Assembly: GCA_017523785.1 (NCBI GenBank)
Contig: JAFWVX010000008.1
Span: 1-43,343, forward strand
Direction: 5' to 3'
DNA from: Lachnospiraceae bacterium
Lineage (GTDB): Bacteria; Bacillota; Clostridia; Lachnospirales; Lachnospiraceae
Length of the DNA stretch: 43,343 nucleotides
A program made the position numbers and the translations under genes. Below, in pieces: positions 42,681-43,343 of the stretch. Below the pieces are notes generated by a model. That model did not search any database and was not told where the DNA came from. It worked only from the letters and a program-made list of their open reading frames with translations. How positions within the stretch are numbered: position 1 is the stretch's first letter; every line of letters starts with the position of its first letter.

Positions 42681-43165
42681 TGGTTCTTTTCCTGAACTAA
42701 GGCATGAAGTTTTTTTAAATATTCATTCTCGGCTAAAATATATTCTATTTCTTCTTTTGTGTAGCTTGATTTATTATCTTTAGATTTTAATATATTTTTT
42801 ATCTCTTTTTCTTTCTTTGACATAAGCACCTTCCTTTTATTAACTAATTTTAAACCACTTATGCCTTTTTGTCTATACAGATTTACCCAGTCCACTATAG
42901 ATTTTATAGGAATATTTCTGTTAATTGATACTTGATTTATAGAATTCCCCTTAATTACTTCTTTAACAACATCTAATTTTTCTTTATATGTATGCCATCT
43001 ATATTGTCTTTTCAAGCCATTTTCACCATGCAAATCGTATATTTTTTCCCAATACTTTACCCTATCTCTCCATTGCCTACTAATCTTATTGTATGGTTCA
43101 TCAATTAATATCCCTTTCTTAATTGATTTTACTGCCTCAAGTTTGATTTCATATGTGTACTTCAT
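42665..43165 (-). CDS. IS3-family transposase OrfA (helix-turn-helix)
   Basis: DNA-binding part of 166 residues. Two helix-turn-helix-like segments are visible: YEIKLEAVKSIKKG with the following helix, and EKLDVVKEVIKGNSINQVS with SIVDWVNLYRQKG. A basic region and a leucine-zipper-like C-terminal helix (IEYILAENEYLKKLHALVQEKN) support oligomerisation. The slippery A7 lies in its last codons and its TAG stop is at 42667-42665. Without slippage OrfA alone would act as a regulator of transposition. Confidence 0.9.
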   Translation of the reverse strand: MKYTYEIKLEAVKSIKKGILIDEPYNKISRQWRDRVKYWEKIYDLHGENGLKRQYRWHTYKEKLDVVKEVIKGNSINQVSINRNIPIKSIVDWVNLYRQKGISGLKLVNKRKVLMSKKEKEIKNILKSKDNKSSYTKEEIEYILAENEYLKKLHALVQEKNQKNQK

Positions 43166-43232
43166 AAAAAATTAGACCTCCAATTATTATTATGTTATAA
43201 TTATTTGGTCTAACTTTAGGGTTTAAGTACAC

Positions 43233-43343
43233 CGCTTACGAAATTGTGACTCTATCATTTTATTATTAAATTTTACTGTATCGAAAAACACAGTAATTTA
43301 AATTACCAATTAAAAGGGATACCTCTTTTCACTATAGGTAGGA
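43233..43343. other. Non-coding tail after the insertion sequence
   Basis: There is no gene in these 111 bases. TTACTGT (43273-43279) and ACAGTAA (43290-43296) form a 7-bp hairpin with a 10-base loop. AAAAG and CTTTT further on could make another weak hairpin. The stretch is too short to assign a function and may be the leader of a gene beyond the window. Confidence 0.4.

Larger units (their letters stand above)
41718..43232 (-). mobile_element. IS3-family (IS150-like) insertion sequence, apparently intact
   Basis: About 1515 bp with 25-bp terminal inverted repeats differing at one position: TGTACTTAAACCCTAAAGTT starts the left end at 41718 and the inverse ends at 43232. Ends are TG...CA as in IS3. 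It carries orfA and orfB on the minus strand with a -1 frameshift site between them and an intact DDE triad. Flanking 3-bp words (ACG on the left, CCG on the right) match at two of three positions, so no clean target duplication is seen. Confidence 0.9.

Noticed and set aside
1-43343. tRNA, rRNA, CRISPR array or replication origin
   Set aside because: None was recognised on either strand when reading the sequence; short non-coding RNAs without strong signals could still be missed.

Overview
The window is AT-rich DNA (roughly one third G+C by eye) from a low-GC Gram-positive anaerobe, most likely a member of the Clostridia (Lachnospirales-like). This rests on the gene set. It has a potassium-type membrane pyrophosphatase, the DUF2953/GerW pair known from spore formers, a zinc-ribbon L28, a TAXI-type TRAP transporter, SpoIIIE/FtsK, and a BspA-like surface protein with choline-binding-type wall repeats. 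I cannot name the species from sequence alone.

Layout. (1) 2-7584, plus strand: the 3' part of a membrane pyrophosphatase and its terminator, then two tandem secreted SGNH-type hydrolases. Next is a compact operon gmk-rpoZ-rimO-pgsA-cinA(C-terminal domain)-DUF2953, followed by gerW and rpmB, each with its own promoter. (2) 7587-11127, minus strand: a complete TAXI TRAP transporter operon (substrate-binding lipoprotein, DUF1850 lipoprotein, fused permease). The permease is broken by a one-base frameshift near 7979. (3) 11262-38829, plus strand: about 27 kb of tightly packed genes with no terminator that I could see. It starts with a secreted subtilase, a cell-wall-binding-repeat protein and an unknown membrane protein. 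It continues with queA, an RluF-like pseudouridine synthase, ligA, lgt, ychF, ftsK, an MBOAT O-acyltransferase with its AlgX/AlgJ-like SGNH partner, murE, priA, a heterodimeric ABC exporter and an 1844-residue surface protein. The theme is the cell envelope: lipoprotein maturation, polymer O-acetylation, peptidoglycan synthesis, export and surface display, mixed with DNA and RNA housekeeping.

(4) 38830-43343 is different. It is an accessory tail of decayed and mobile pieces. In order it holds a strong terminator, a possible gene remnant, a candidate type I toxin-antitoxin locus (22-residue hydrophobic peptide with a convergent antisense RNA), and a small inverted-repeat element abutting a 5'-truncated sirtuin gene. 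These are followed by an unknown secreted protein, a short gene remnant, a PepSY protein, and an intact IS3-family (IS150-like) insertion sequence with a visible -1 frameshift site.

The two observations I rate highest are the candidate type I toxin-antitoxin locus at 39040-39380 and a palindromic repeat family. One repeat copy is inserted in frame inside queA, adding 24 codons. A second copy lies in reverse orientation immediately before the lgt ribosome binding site.
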